Under the pieces are notes generated by a model, which saw only the letters and a program-made list of their open reading frames with translations, did no database searches and was not told the DNA's origin. From positions 22,357,143 to 22,421,142 of the forward strand of contig OZ025265.1 in NCBI GenBank assembly GCA_964019135.1: a DNA stretch of 64,000 nt. Reading direction: 5' to 3'. The position numbers and the translations under genes were made by a program. Within the stretch, counting starts at the first letter, position 1. Every line of letters starts with the position of its first letter. Of the stretch, positions 1-11,509 are shown one piece after another. This DNA comes from Arenicola marina. Lineage: Eukaryota > Annelida > Polychaeta > Arenicolidae.

Positions 1-2590
1 ACATTATATATTTCGAGAAAAGGCCACAGTAGTTCCAACCAGTGACGCGTTTCCGGTCACGTGCTCTTGTTTCTGTGGTTTGTGGGACGGGTATGCGCCA
101 TGTTGGATTTAGAGGTTTCCTTGGGACTGCACCCATCCCGACAAGACTAACGCAAGGCGGCTTCCTATGAAACTGCACCATAAAGCCAACGCCCGATGTG
201 GCCCTAGTATGGTGCAAAGCGGTGTTAACAAGGCTGTTGTTTTGTGAATATCACTGCTTGCCTTTTACATTTTGCTCGTTGTGTTTATTATCGATATTTT
301 CTAGAAACATGGTGTGAGTAGAAAGTAGGAATGTGATTAGGCAGTCAATCTGTAAAGTTAGCCTTGCTACCTGCTAAACAATCATGTCGACAAAAAGAAA
401 ATATGATATCAGTGGATTCAGAAAAGAATGGCTTAATTTGAATTTGGCGTTTTGTCAAAGACTGGTGCTGCGTCCAGCCGTTCAGCCTTGGCAAGTTATG
501 GTTCCTTGTCGATTATCATTCGCGTCAATTCATCGCTGATTTCCTTACAGTACAATGCTCTCCCCTACCGGCCGAGCCATTCAATATAGACCGTCACCTT
601 TGTGGTGGTTAGCAGGTGGCACCACTGTTCCGTATGGTTTCTACAGCATTTGGGCAGCGAAGTGATCAGCCTGATTAGTCTTAATTGTCATGCTGCATTG
701 TGTGTGTTGTATCATAGATTTTTCGATATCCTGTGATCTAAACATGTAATAATAGCTCTAACTGATGACATGCGACTAATTATGCATCACAATGCACCAT
801 AGCGACCAAAGCGATAACTTAATGTGGTTAGAAACAAGACTATGAAAGTGGAGAGTATAGTATGGTGTCCTGTGTCCTGCTTGAGATGAAATGATACTCC
901 AGGAAAAATTACCAAAGGGGATAACTGTCTTGTTAAATCCATGCTAAATATGGATAATATTTTTGACAATTTATGTCTTGATCATGTCGATAAAATACTA
1001 AACAAAGTGATGATAAGATAATAATTTAATAATATTTTTAGCCGGTAATCCAATAATGACAATATTGGACAATTTTTCGGTTCATGTCCTGGTGAAAAAG
1101 GTTGCTCCAGTTTTAGAACTGTGTCTTTTTATGTTAAATTAATCCAACGATTTATGTAACGTATTAATTCATCGATGCAACAGACTATAAATATACGGAG
1201 GTTGATGGACTGCCAATAATATGCAGTGAAGCTTACAACGTTACGACATGCAATGTTTTGTAAATTAATAATTATACCTATATTGTTATCATTGTAAAAA
1301 TGTAAAATTCAAAACAAGTTACTATGAGATATGAGGTACACTTCTGTATCAAGCGAACGTGACGCCGTGTAAATAATTTCTATGGCCTTTGTAAATTTTA
1401 ATTAAGATATGAGCGTATTAACGTTACGGATTAGTAATCAAGTGCAGCTGGGGAATTAATATCCCATTGTAACTTCCAAGTTGTAACCGTCTTCATTTCG
1501 GTGTCGAATTCCGTATACATACAAGCACAATGCCGCCCTCTACTGGCAGAGCCGCCCAAATTCACTAGTGCGTATGATAGATTATTGTACTTGTTGCGTG
1601 TGGGTTTTCCTTGCACCAGATGTCACGATTCATTGTGATTCCGTGTGGTGTCTACGGATTTCGGCAGTTCGTGAAATGATAATCTTGACTTCACACTGTT
1701 ACTACCGGTAGGCCTACGTTTGAAACTCCTTTGAATAGGACTTGGAAATCGTTAGTGACGAATAATAAGCTTCTTTCTCAGAAGATTCGTTCTTCGATTG
1801 CTTTTATACAACATGTGCAGTGGTATGAATCTCTATGTCGGTGTCGGAAAGTTCGAAAAAACAATCTACTCTATGCTGTTATGTGGTTGCTGATCCAATC
1901 TCGCGACAGATTGTGGTTGCTATGGTTTCAAAAGTGTTGTCTGTTGTTTGCTATACAACCACTTGGTAGAGCGATAGATGCACTTTTACTAAAGATCAAG
2001 CTGTTTTTGTATTGGGACATGTATGTCTGGCTCGATTTCTTAGAACTTTTACAACGCACAGACTTCAGAAGCTGTATCTTACTGGTTGTTCAGTTTTTCG
2101 CTTCTTCGCGCAGAATAAATTTATGATTTTGTTGAACGAGGAACTAGTAGGGTGTCTTTTTTATTATATGCTGTTGCCAATATGAAACAGTTTCCATGTG
2201 TAACTGCGCAGGAGCGGATCCAGTATTTAAAAAGGAGGTTTGAGGGCGGCAGAGTTTACCTTAAAAGGTTCCGAAAATTTACGACCGAGGGCGTGGGATT
2301 TAACGAAGGAGCTCGAGCGGCAGTGACGGAAAGGCACGGTTAATGCATAAGTTACAACATTATTACGAATTACACACAAACATTCATAACCAGTCCTGTA
2401 CTATGCAAACATGTATAAGGAGGTGCCCCAAAATCGTACCCACCCCAGTGTCAACGACTGTGTAAAATTCGAGCCCAGGCCTGAGAGACTGGACTTTGGC
2501 AAAATCTACTTATTACGAAAATCGTTAGCATTGCATACCTTATATACAAGAAACTGGCTTGGCACCTGCCTCCTTTGACCTTAGCACGGT
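1..2590. other. Gene-free stretch
   Basis: I find no supportable gene. Open frames are short, start at non-ATG codons, and show no recognisable domain. A 51-codon ORF at about 384-539 (+) begins MSTKRKYDISGFRKEW. It faintly recalls the start of BED/hAT-type zinc-finger proteins, but it is too short and isolated to call. The sequence is AT-rich with no obvious tandem array. Confidence 0.6.
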
Positions 2591-2619
2591 GAACACGGAA
2601 AAGAGGCAATTTTCGGGGT

Positions 2620-2790
2620 CAGACTCGGACTCGGTTCCAGAAATTTGTGACAGCGGGGTAGGGGGGGGGGGGGCAAAAAAAATGTTTCCTCGAAAATCCG
2701 ACTTTAACAGTGCTTGGCTTGCCCCCGGTGCCCCCCCCTCCCCCCCCCCCCCCCCCCCCCCCGGTGGATCCGCCACTGGGGCTGTTCAAG
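2620..2790. repeat. Fragment of a G/C-tract MITE family (hAT-like end)
   Basis: The right end reads GGATCCGCCACTG (2766-2778), a typical hAT-like MITE terminus. Inside are a long poly-G run near 2655-2668 and a long poly-C run near 2727-2762. Related fragments with the same G-run, 'aaaacggcattc' core and C-run layout lie at 22856-23000, 41470-41586, 62620-62660 and 62770-62965. The left terminus is not clear here. Confidence 0.5.
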
Positions 2791-4650
2791 ATGTCCAAGA
2801 TTCGTTTATTTGACCAAGTATGACGTAAATACAAACGAGAAGTGAAACAAATAGTGTCGACTTGGCCGGGAGACTCCAACTAAGACCTTAAAGGTCGCTG
2901 GCGCTAGAGCCACCCAACATTGTGATTTTTAAAGTTATACAGTTACACATAAACAACCAGGTCCAGGTATCAAGTATCGGCGAATGGCTATAAGACCTCA
3001 CTTTCTTGATGATTAGATTGATGCACGGTCTGCACTAAATAATAAGTTCCAACTGCCCCCCAAAGTGCACTCCTGCCGGCGCCAAAATTGCATAATTTAT
3101 GACCCATTCCAGTACCATAATCCACGAAAAAAGACCCCCCATTCCAGCGGCACGTCCCCCAGCCGTGCCATTGAGACGCCTCCATGGCGTTACGTAACTA
3201 ACAACCAATGAACGCCCTCTGTCGAACCACGTGGTCTTTATATATTTACAAGGCTATAAACCGGTTTCGTGTGGCAATGGAACTCCTTGTTGTGACCATG
3301 CGTACTTACTGTTTGACCCTGATCGCATTCTAGGCCACGACGGGCTGTATGAGTACGCATAGAAGTGTAACACATGCGCTTGTTGTGCAGACTCCATTGC
3401 CCCCCTCACTCTGCCTTCGACTCACTCCGCTAGGGCTCCATTACATGTTGAGCTTGCGTAGCGCCACCTAGCGAATGAGATATTGCTGCCCCGCCCCTCC
3501 CCCGTCACCACCGTGGAGCGGAACGGACAGCGCCACAACGGCAGCTACAACACGTGGCATTGAAACAAAATACAACTTAGGCCAAGGAAAAGAAGTTTTC
3601 TGCTTAGGCGCCGTCCGGCGGACAAGTTTTGTTTTCGCCGGTGAAATATCCGCAAGGATTCCTTGGGCTCTTTGTCCCATAATACTACTAGATACACTAC
3701 TACGAAAGCCGGTTCCCTGGCCGTATTCATGGGGATTTGCGTCCCTCGGGATTGGGCTTTTCATTTCAGCGTGAACTGGTAATGAGGAAAATTATTCTTC
3801 GTGAACTGGCAATGGGGGGTATTAGCCGAACGCCGCGATCAAGGATTCTCATTAATCGTGAACTGAGAATGTTCATTGTTATTTTCCTCGTTCGTCGATC
3901 TCCAAATATGAAGCATATAGCTTTATTAAACACCCTGCTGACATCGCAATAGCACCTAACCCCTTTCAGTTCGACAATTACTCTTACTCTACTTGATGGT
4001 CAACGTTACTAAAACACACCGCGATGTTGCGTTCCTTTGAACAGAGTCCACAATAAAAACACTTAACAGCTGCGTCGGCGAGTTTTTTTTTTCTGTACTC
4101 TCAGGGCTACCAGAAACATATACATATATATATATATATAGTGGCCTAGAGGAGCGACATCTTCGGGTAGCCGCCTGTCAGTCTGTTTGTCCTACTCACT
4201 GATATCCATGCTCTATTAAATCAGATAAAGGGACTTCCTGTAGGTAAACGCATACCCCATTCAAAGATAGCCGAGAAAACCAGGTATTTTACCATTTAGG
4301 CCCACACCAGCAGGAAAAAGTAACTTCTGGTGCACCTAATATTTTACTCTGACCTTACACTTAACATGCAATTGGTCTTAATTCCATTACGAATGTGTTA
4401 TTCTCCCCGGGGGTGAAGTACATGCGATGGACCATTGTGTTTTTGTGAGGTGAGGACACTTGGCCCCAGCGTGTCGTTAAGACATGCGTCGCTGTTGAAA
4501 GTCGAAGCTGCATAACGCTCCAGTTGTTTGCTCTTATAGTTTATTGTGTTTCAGTGTGATGAAGAAGCCCGCTTGTGCGACCCCTTAACACTCTCTAAGG
4601 GACACACCATTAGGGGCCCCTGAGGGGGGGGGGGGGTGGGTGGTAGCCAT
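2791..4650. other. Gene-free stretch
   Basis: There is no gene I can support. It holds unique-looking sequence and a short (TA)n run near 4121-4140. Two opposite-strand frames near 3470-3770 overlap each other and match nothing I recognise. Confidence 0.55.
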
Positions 4651-4652
4651 GC

Positions 4653-4856
4653 CGCGTGTCGATTTTAAAAAGAGGGTCCCCATGTCAATTTGAAGATGAG
4701 GTCCATGTTTCGTGTCGATTTTTAAGAAGGTTCATTTCGCATATCGATTTTTAAGAAGTGGTCCATGTCGCATGTCGATTTTAAGAAGACTTCCATGACG
4801 CATGTCGTTTTTTAAAAAGAGGTCTACGTCGCATGTCGATTTTGCAGAAAGAGAAT
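4653..4856 (+). repeat. Degenerate tandem repeat, about 35 bp unit, about 6 copies
   Basis: Units share a core close to CGCATGTCGATTTTAAGAAG followed by a variable 'aggtcc'-like spacer. Copies are diverged, suggesting an old array. Confidence 0.6.
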
Positions 4857-4861
4857 ATGAC

Positions 4862-5041
4862 AATAGCGCGAGTTCGCGGGGCGTTAGGCAATTTTATTGG
4901 CCCTACATCATATAGCAGCCCGCCAATTTTGATTATCGGCCCGAGGCCGCACGGCCGAGGGCGGATAATGAAAATGAAGGGCTGCTACAGCTTGATGAAG
5001 GGCCAATAAAATGCCTAACGCCATGCAAAACTCGCGCTATT
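4862..5041. repeat. Large inverted repeat (arms about 88 bp)
   Basis: The left arm (about 4862-4950) runs from AATAGCGCGAG through GGCGTTAGGC and TTATTGGCCC to CGGCCCGAGGCCG. The right arm (about 4955-5041) is its imperfect reverse complement, ending CTCGCGCTATT. Only a few bases separate the arms, so the single strand would fold into a long hairpin. One arm of the same sequence recurs at 39178-39270 next to the second copy of the neighbouring MITE, so both loci share the composite. Confidence 0.75.
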
Positions 5042-5046
5042 ACTAT

Positions 5047-6422
5047 TATTACGACGAGTTGAATTTGTATTTAAGGTGTTGACTTGTCTCTGCTTCTTTG
5101 GTTTAATTTCCGCATGCAACGACGAAAGTAAAGCATTTTGGGACTGACTGTCCGCAAGTCGCAAGCCTTTCCACATATAGGGCTATAAAGTCTCGTTCGC
5201 TTAGACTTCCGGTTTACTCATTTTGGGGACAAACAAACGAAGCACGTGTATGGAACGAGTTTAGAATCTCTGCGCACACTGGTATCCTGACTATCTGTGG
5301 ACGTAGGTGTGACGTGTATGTTACGCAAAGAGAGAGACTGGGTACCAGACTACCTGCGCAAAAGCCAGGCGCTGAGGGGTGGGTCCATTGCGGAAGGCCC
5401 CTAGCGATATGATTAAGAATATTTAAGAAATATAGCTTCACAAGACGGATAGACGACATATTTTTTATTCGTTTGCGCCATCACAATGACGAATATTTGT
5501 TACGACGGGACAATACGACTGAGAAATTAACGTTTTTTTGCATTTCCTACGAAAACGAGGCATTATGACGTCACACGGATTCCTCCCCGGTTTACAACGT
5601 TGGCGCTACGCTTCAAACAGAAAACTTACAAAAATGAAGATACTTGGTCTTTTTGTGATCCAAAAATGATACGAAAAACATCCAACTGGTCTTATTTTAT
5701 CTTTACCATGTAGTTTAATGACGCATCCGTGTGCTGTTACTCCATGTACTGCACATTTTGACAGCGGTATCGTTAAGTCGATCACTTGCTCTCGCCATTT
5801 TTTGTTACCGCGGAGGCACGCGAACGTCTGTGACGTCACTCGCTGTTTGAGGAACTTGCGAAAGCCCGGGTGCAGGGCTAAATTTTAGAACGTTATTTTT
5901 AGCTTTCGAGTGTTTTGAAGACGGATTTTTTCCTTGCATATTCCCAAAGTTCTGCGCTTCATCGCCTCGAAATATTTTAACGTATATCTCCCATAGCCAT
6001 GTTTAGTGAAATGGTACTCATAGTCTTTAGAATAAACCTGGAAAGAAATTGACTTATAGCTGCCTATACTTCAACATGGAGCACGTGTGTTTGTTTGTCC
6101 CCAAAACTGAAGTCTCGCGGCCCGATCGCGAGAACTGTATAGCCCTATAGTTGGCCAGTTCGCCTTTTTATACCATATTTATCGTTGCCAAGAAAACATG
6201 GGCACGTGCAACTAGGCAACTAGGTATGTAAGCGGGCCATTTAAAGCTATAACTACAATTCTTTTGTGCGTGACGTCATGTTTCATTGTTCTATGCAGTG
6301 TCGCTATGGCAACGATTGTCGATTGCATGAGCAGCAGGGCGGTTCAGGTCAGAATACGGCAGTTTGGCCGCCTTCAGATTTAATGCTATTGGACTAGTTA
6401 ACATGACCACCAACTCGTAATA
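5047..6422 (-). mobile_element. MITE copy 1 (about 405 bp when the nested element is removed)
   Basis: The ends are terminal inverted repeats close to TATTATTACGAGTTG and its complement. The other copy lies at 38769-39173 in the opposite orientation and is about 405 bp. This copy measures 1376 bp because it carries a 966 bp insertion (5180-6145). Subtracting the insertion and a 4 bp duplication gives about 406 bp, matching the intact copy. No coding capacity is seen in the MITE itself. Confidence 0.8.
5180..6145. mobile_element. Nested 966 bp DNA element with TATA target duplication
   Basis: The element starts GGGCTATAAAG and ends TATAGCCC. It is flanked on both sides by TATA (5176-5179 and 6146-6149). 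The empty site is preserved in the second MITE copy near 39040, where the flanks are continuous. Subterminal sequence at about 5215-5250 is inverted near 6075-6115 (the 'ggggacaaacaaac' block), so the termini are long inverted repeats. A 77-codon minus-strand frame (5606-5839) matches no transposase I recognise. It is probably non-autonomous. Confidence 0.8.
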
Positions 6423-6679
6423 ATTGCTTTTACCTCCCTCCTCTGACAAAATAAAATGACACGTCCCTAACCGGGGATATGGGGGGTGGGGGTGTCATAT
6501 TTAAGGTTCGGTGTAACTAAGGGGAGTCAAGGGACTGTCAGTGACTAATGGTCTGATCGGTGGACCAGGTCAGTGGATTGGCGTAACGCGTGGAGTGCAT
6601 AACTCGCAATTCAACTGACAACAAACCGGTGAGCGTTAAACAGATGCCAAGCTGCATGGTTGCTTGGTTTGTTATTCAG

Positions 6680-6918
6680 AACGGTTCAAGCACTTCTGGT
6701 CATATCGCGTCAATGAGTGAAAGAAGGGAGAGTGGAGCCATGTACCCGGGGGTAACCCCCCTACTCTTTACGAAGAAAGACATGGATCTTTTTTTCTGCG
6801 ACCCACACATACCTGGGCACAGCAGGGCTTGAACCACCGACCCACGTGCCGTTAGGTTCTCAGGTGGCCAGAGCACTCGATGCGAGCGCTCTAACCCACT
6901 GAGCTATCGCGCCGGCCC
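6680..6918 (-). mobile_element. tRNA-derived SINE, family 1
   Basis: Read on the minus strand, the head has an A-box-like TAGCTCAGTGGGTTAGAG and a B-box-like GGTTCAAGCCC. The body follows with 'GTAGGGGGGTTACCCCCGGGTACATGGCTCC'-type sequence (abbreviated) and ends near GCGATATGACCAGAAGTG. The same family occurs at 8849-9097 (-), 28870-29105 (+), 35095-35616 (-, duplicated) and, more diverged, 50040-50240 (+). Confidence 0.8.
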
Positions 6919-8380
6919 CCTCAGGCCAAGCTGTGTTTGTTGACAAGATGAGACAGCATCTTTGCGAGCAGAAACAAATTCAGCAGAGCCACGTTTTCGA
7001 TGGACTTGTTGTTAAGATGAGTGATATAACCGTAGACCACCAACCTAGAGCAATTTCACGTGGAGGGTACTACTATATGTAAGGTATATATCCTAAACTG
7101 TGCAAGAGTCACATGTTACAATTAGTCAAGGATTCCAAGGGAAGTCGCTGGAGGACGTCTGTGTCACGTTAACTGAGGTGGGTAAGGAAGTCACGGCCGA
7201 ACCAGAAAGGGTCCAGGAGGGTGGTGGGTGGGTGGGTTGGTGGGGGGGGGGTTATAATCGTAGACTACTAGGGGGGGGGGGGGGCGAGGGGGCGTATATT
7301 TACAGTGAATATACTGTACCAACTTCATCACGTTAAATATTAAGAGCGGTCTGGGGGAACATGTGCCGTTCCGATTATACATTATATATCAAATTCTGTT
7401 ATATGTCTGTCTATAAGTGCATTAACCCGACACCACCTATTGTGTTATAAGCACGATAGGTAGGGGTCACGTTATGATGTTAACTGTCGTTAATTATCGC
7501 GTCATTATTATTTAACATATTAACGATCCCCAATGGAGAGGGAAGAGAACGGAAAAGCAGGGGTCAAGGTGGAGAAGACTGAAGCCTCCGGGACTAGTCC
7601 AAATTCCGTTTTAAAATGTTATACCTTGTGCTGGACGATGGACATATCTTCCTTCATAAATTTGCGTCCAAATGTATCTTTCGACTTGAAATAAGAGAGT
7701 CGACCGTCTTGAAACCCACCCGTTCGCAATTAAGTGTAATTAACCAGGCATGATACATTTTCCGGTGTTTTTTTTTTTCGTTTTCCTGCATTTTTATGAT
7801 TGTCGCACCATTTGAAGAACATTATATAGTGAGCCCATTACGGCACGATGCTCGCTAGAGAGCTGAAACATTTTCAATGAGGGGCCTAGTGAGCGACCGA
7901 ACCGCGTCGCCCTCAGTCCCGTCGCCGTTTGGTTTCGCCGCTCCACGTACCGCGTCCCAGTTGGTGTCAGCACCGAGAGTGCATCCCCTTCCCTTCGCAG
8001 CCACCCTAACCCCGCCCCCCCCCCCCCACCCACCCACACATTTAACGGTCCGACGGGTCTAATTTCTTCCTACTACAATATCTACATGTAACTCAACCAT
8101 AGATAAGTTACTCGACCTTGTACGTTGGTCTATGAATGCACCATTGTATGACACGCCAAAGTGACATTATCGGAGTATGAATAGCATCGGCGATGACATC
8201 TCGACGGGTTATTTAATATTGATCAAATTATGTATAATAGCATACCGTATGCTATTCGCAAGTAATGGGTGCACGTCCTGCCTGCTGATAGCGGTGCTGT
8301 TAGCGCAGCCAGGGGATAACGTCCTTCGTTTGGTATTCATTGTATGGGAGAGATAGGCCTACCTCAGCTGAATTAATTTT
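6919..8380. other. Gene-free stretch with G/C tracts
   Basis: No gene is supportable. It holds G-rich runs near 7210-7290 and a C-run near 8012-8034 (C and CCCA repeats), otherwise unique-looking sequence. ORFs across the runs are low-complexity products such as Gly or Pro strings. Confidence 0.55.
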
Positions 8381-8580
8381 NNNNNNNNNNNNNNNNNNNN
8401 NNNNNNNNNNNNNNNNNNNNNNNNNNNNNNNNNNNNNNNNNNNNNNNNNNNNNNNNNNNNNNNNNNNNNNNNNNNNNNNNNNNNNNNNNNNNNNNNNNNN
8501 NNNNNNNNNNNNNNNNNNNNNNNNNNNNNNNNNNNNNNNNNNNNNNNNNNNNNNNNNNNNNNNNNNNNNNNNNNNNNNNN
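8381..8580. other. Assembly gap (200 N)
   Basis: Exactly 200 undetermined bases. This round length suggests a scaffold gap of arbitrary or estimated size. Any reading frame drawn across it is meaningless. Confidence 0.98.
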
Positions 8581-8740
8581 CGCGAGTTGATACTGATAAC
8601 CCACTCCTTGTACGACCCCATCATGCTGTATATTATTTCCTCACCATTGTTCGGTCACGCACCCCCAACCCCCCACCCCCAACCCCTCTACTAATGAATG
8701 AAATCAAAGGTTGGTTTAAGCAGGATTATTGAACCTCAGC

Positions 8741-9097
8741 AGGTCACATCGCGACAGAAGGAAGAGTCAAGGTGTAGAGAAGCCATGTCTTCTGGAGTAA
8801 CCCCCTAATAGGTTCTTTATCCTGCACAGTCATAGTTGGTTGGATATCCAGGACGCTTTAACCACTTCTGGTCATATCGCGTCAATGGCAGAGGGAAGGG
8901 AAGGGCGGAGCCATGTATCCGGGGTAACCCCCTACTCTTTGTGGGAGAAGGACATGGGATCTTAATCCTGCGACCACACAGACATGACCACAGCGGGGCT
9001 CGAACCACCGATCCACCGATCCACGTGCCGTTAGGCTCTCAGGCGGCCAGAGCGCAGAATGCGAGCGCTCTAACCCACTGAGCTATCGGGTGCGCCC
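8741..9097 (-). mobile_element. SINE family 1 (one full and one partial copy)
   Basis: The full minus-strand copy (about 8849-9097) carries the same tRNA-like head (TAGCTCAGTGGGTTAGAGCG, with GGTTCGAGCCCCG) and a GCGATATGACCAGAAGTGG tail. A partial tail-only copy precedes it at about 8741-8825. Confidence 0.75.
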
Positions 9098-11455
9098 TGC
9101 ACTACCACAGATAATTGCTCATGTGGGATTTGAACCGCGCACCTGCCGCTTGGACTGGCCCAGGAGAGAACAATCGACAATTACATCCTAATGAAAGACC
9201 CCCGGTTCAGAGTCAGCTTGCGTCCCCTCCGCCCAGAATGAAATGAAATGATTGTTGTTTTAAGCCCGTTTTGTACACACGGGGGCCAAATTACGTGGAG
9301 CCCCGTCCTCCTCACTTAAACTCAGCTAAATGTCCATAGTTTCATGGGCTTATGACATAGATCTGAACATGGTGGATACCGAAATCGTGTATCCGTCCAT
9401 TCTGTATATCAATAATATGTTATTGAAACTATCAATGAAACAAAAAGTCATTCGATCCTTGTTGGCAGCGCGTTCGGCTGTTGTCGACAGTACATGTATA
9501 TAAATGCTCTGATAGGCCAACGCAGTTCGAATCCCACAAGGGCAAAGATACATGATTTTGCAGGATAAACATCCCATGTTATTCTTCGCAAAAATGTCAG
9601 ATCTGGTTCCTGTTTGTCTTGAAACATATAACATTTCTTGCAATATGACGCACAAAGACATATTCGACACTGCGCATGTCGCTTTAACGCTTTAACGTAT
9701 TAAAGGATGGCTTTATAACAACAGCTATTATCTTTTGATTTTCGTATGCACATCATTCGCGGCTCAGTGGCATCCGTAAATGGCGATATTGTCGAATGCA
9801 GACTGAATGTCTAAAGATGACGGTCACTGCATCTGTGAAGGACGTTTGTCTCTCGCCCCAACGAGAATCTCGTTTGGCGTCACGCTGCGGCCGGCGGCCA
9901 TTAAACAGAATATATTTCATCCGGGCATTTTCGGCGTTCGGTTGTCAAGGTTATCATGGGTGTGAGATTTGTTGTATTTGGCTGTATTTCTCTAGGTCGA
10001 AGCGTTGGGTGTGTTTACTCGGGCAACGGCACGGCCCGTCAGAGCTCTGACGATAGGCGCCCAGCTGACAACACCTGGACAACACCCACACTACATATCG
10101 GGTGATACCTCCCCCCCCACTCCCGCCTGCCCCCTTCCCCCCCCTGCACCCTGCCCTCCCAGCCCTCCCAAGCCCCCCCCCCCCACCCCCCACACTACGT
10201 CCTCTTATTCCCATCCCTCCTCAACTTCCACCCTCTTCTCCTCCCCTCTTCTCACCCATGCCACGACCGCCGAGGGCATCCGATAGGTAATATACGCTGC
10301 ACGAGAATTAACTTTTTCCTGCTCCGGTACAGAAAGTTAAATAGTGCTCCTATTCCTGAGATAATTAATAAATGTTAGTAAATTTCGTTGAAAGAATAAA
10401 AGTGGCATGAGTGGAGTTTTATATCTCGCGTGAGCGATATTACAATAATTTTGAGGAATTGATATGTTATATAGTGCGACCGTACCGACCTGACTCTATA
10501 TACCCTACACCTGTGACCCTCACCCACACGTTCTCCCTCTCTGCCCCCTCTCGCCCCCCCCCCCTCCCCCCCTCTCCCCCTCGCCCCCTCCCTCCCTCCT
10601 TGCATCACGTGTTTTGTCAATAAAGCCTCACGCCTTCACTTTGGAATGCCGCCCCTATTTACCCAGGTAAATTGCTGATTGCATCCTGGGCGCCTTATCA
10701 TCAGGATCCCGATGTCTGCCATAAAGAGGGTGTGGGTAGGGGATGGGTGGGAGGATGGATAGAGCCTTCCAGATAGCGCCCTGCCCAGCTAGGTGTGGGC
10801 AGTAGATCCAATATAGCAATCACCATCCCTCCCACCCCATCCCCACCCCTTCTCAACCGCCCAACCCCCAGTCCCCAGCCCCCAGCCCCCAGCCTCCAGC
10901 CCCCAGCCCCCAGCCCCCAGCCTCCAGCCCCCAGCCCCCAGCATCCAGTCCCCCCCCCAACACCCTTCCCACTGACCACGACACGCTAATCAACTATTTG
11001 CATTGGACGCCTGCCTGCATCGCCGCTTTCTTCTGGAATGTGTCCAGATCTGTAATCAATGTCAGAGAAGACAACTTGATGAAAAGCGGCGGATGGTTTA
11101 TGCGAGGACGAAGGCACAGTGGCCGCCCCCACCCAAACCTTTGACTGCTTATTACATATTTGTCTCTCTCTCTCTCCGATGGGGAAGATTTACGAGATAT
11201 AGTCGGAGAGATCGCTTTAAGTCGGCCCTCTGGACGTCTCGAACCGTCACTCGAAGGTGAATCGTCAAGCAGCGCGCAGGCTAATTACCGAAAAGAAGAG
11301 AGAGAAATTGTAGACCGAGCCGAATGTGTGACCGACCATAGCTTGTTGACCGGTCAGATATTGACTGACCGATCGCGCTCTGCCTCGGGGCATTGCATTG
11401 AAAGAATAAGTATCAGTGTGACTGGTCAAGGGCATCAGAGATTTGGCGATCTGAT
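9098..11455. other. Gene-free stretch with pyrimidine-rich blocks
   Basis: I see no gene here. Pyrimidine-rich blocks lie at about 10105-10260 and 10515-10605. A 7-bp-type CCCCAGC repeat lies at about 10865-10960. The last few hundred bases may be promoter or 5' UTR of the Ser-rich gene that starts at 11510; no TATA box is obvious. Confidence 0.55.
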
Positions 11456-11509
11456 TTGGTGACCAGGTATTTCAAACAGAATTGCCGTATATTAAAGAGC
11501 CGTCTGAAG

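Noticed and set aside
8340..8732. 130-codon frame spanning the gap
   Set aside because: Most of it is undetermined bases; no evidence of coding on either side.
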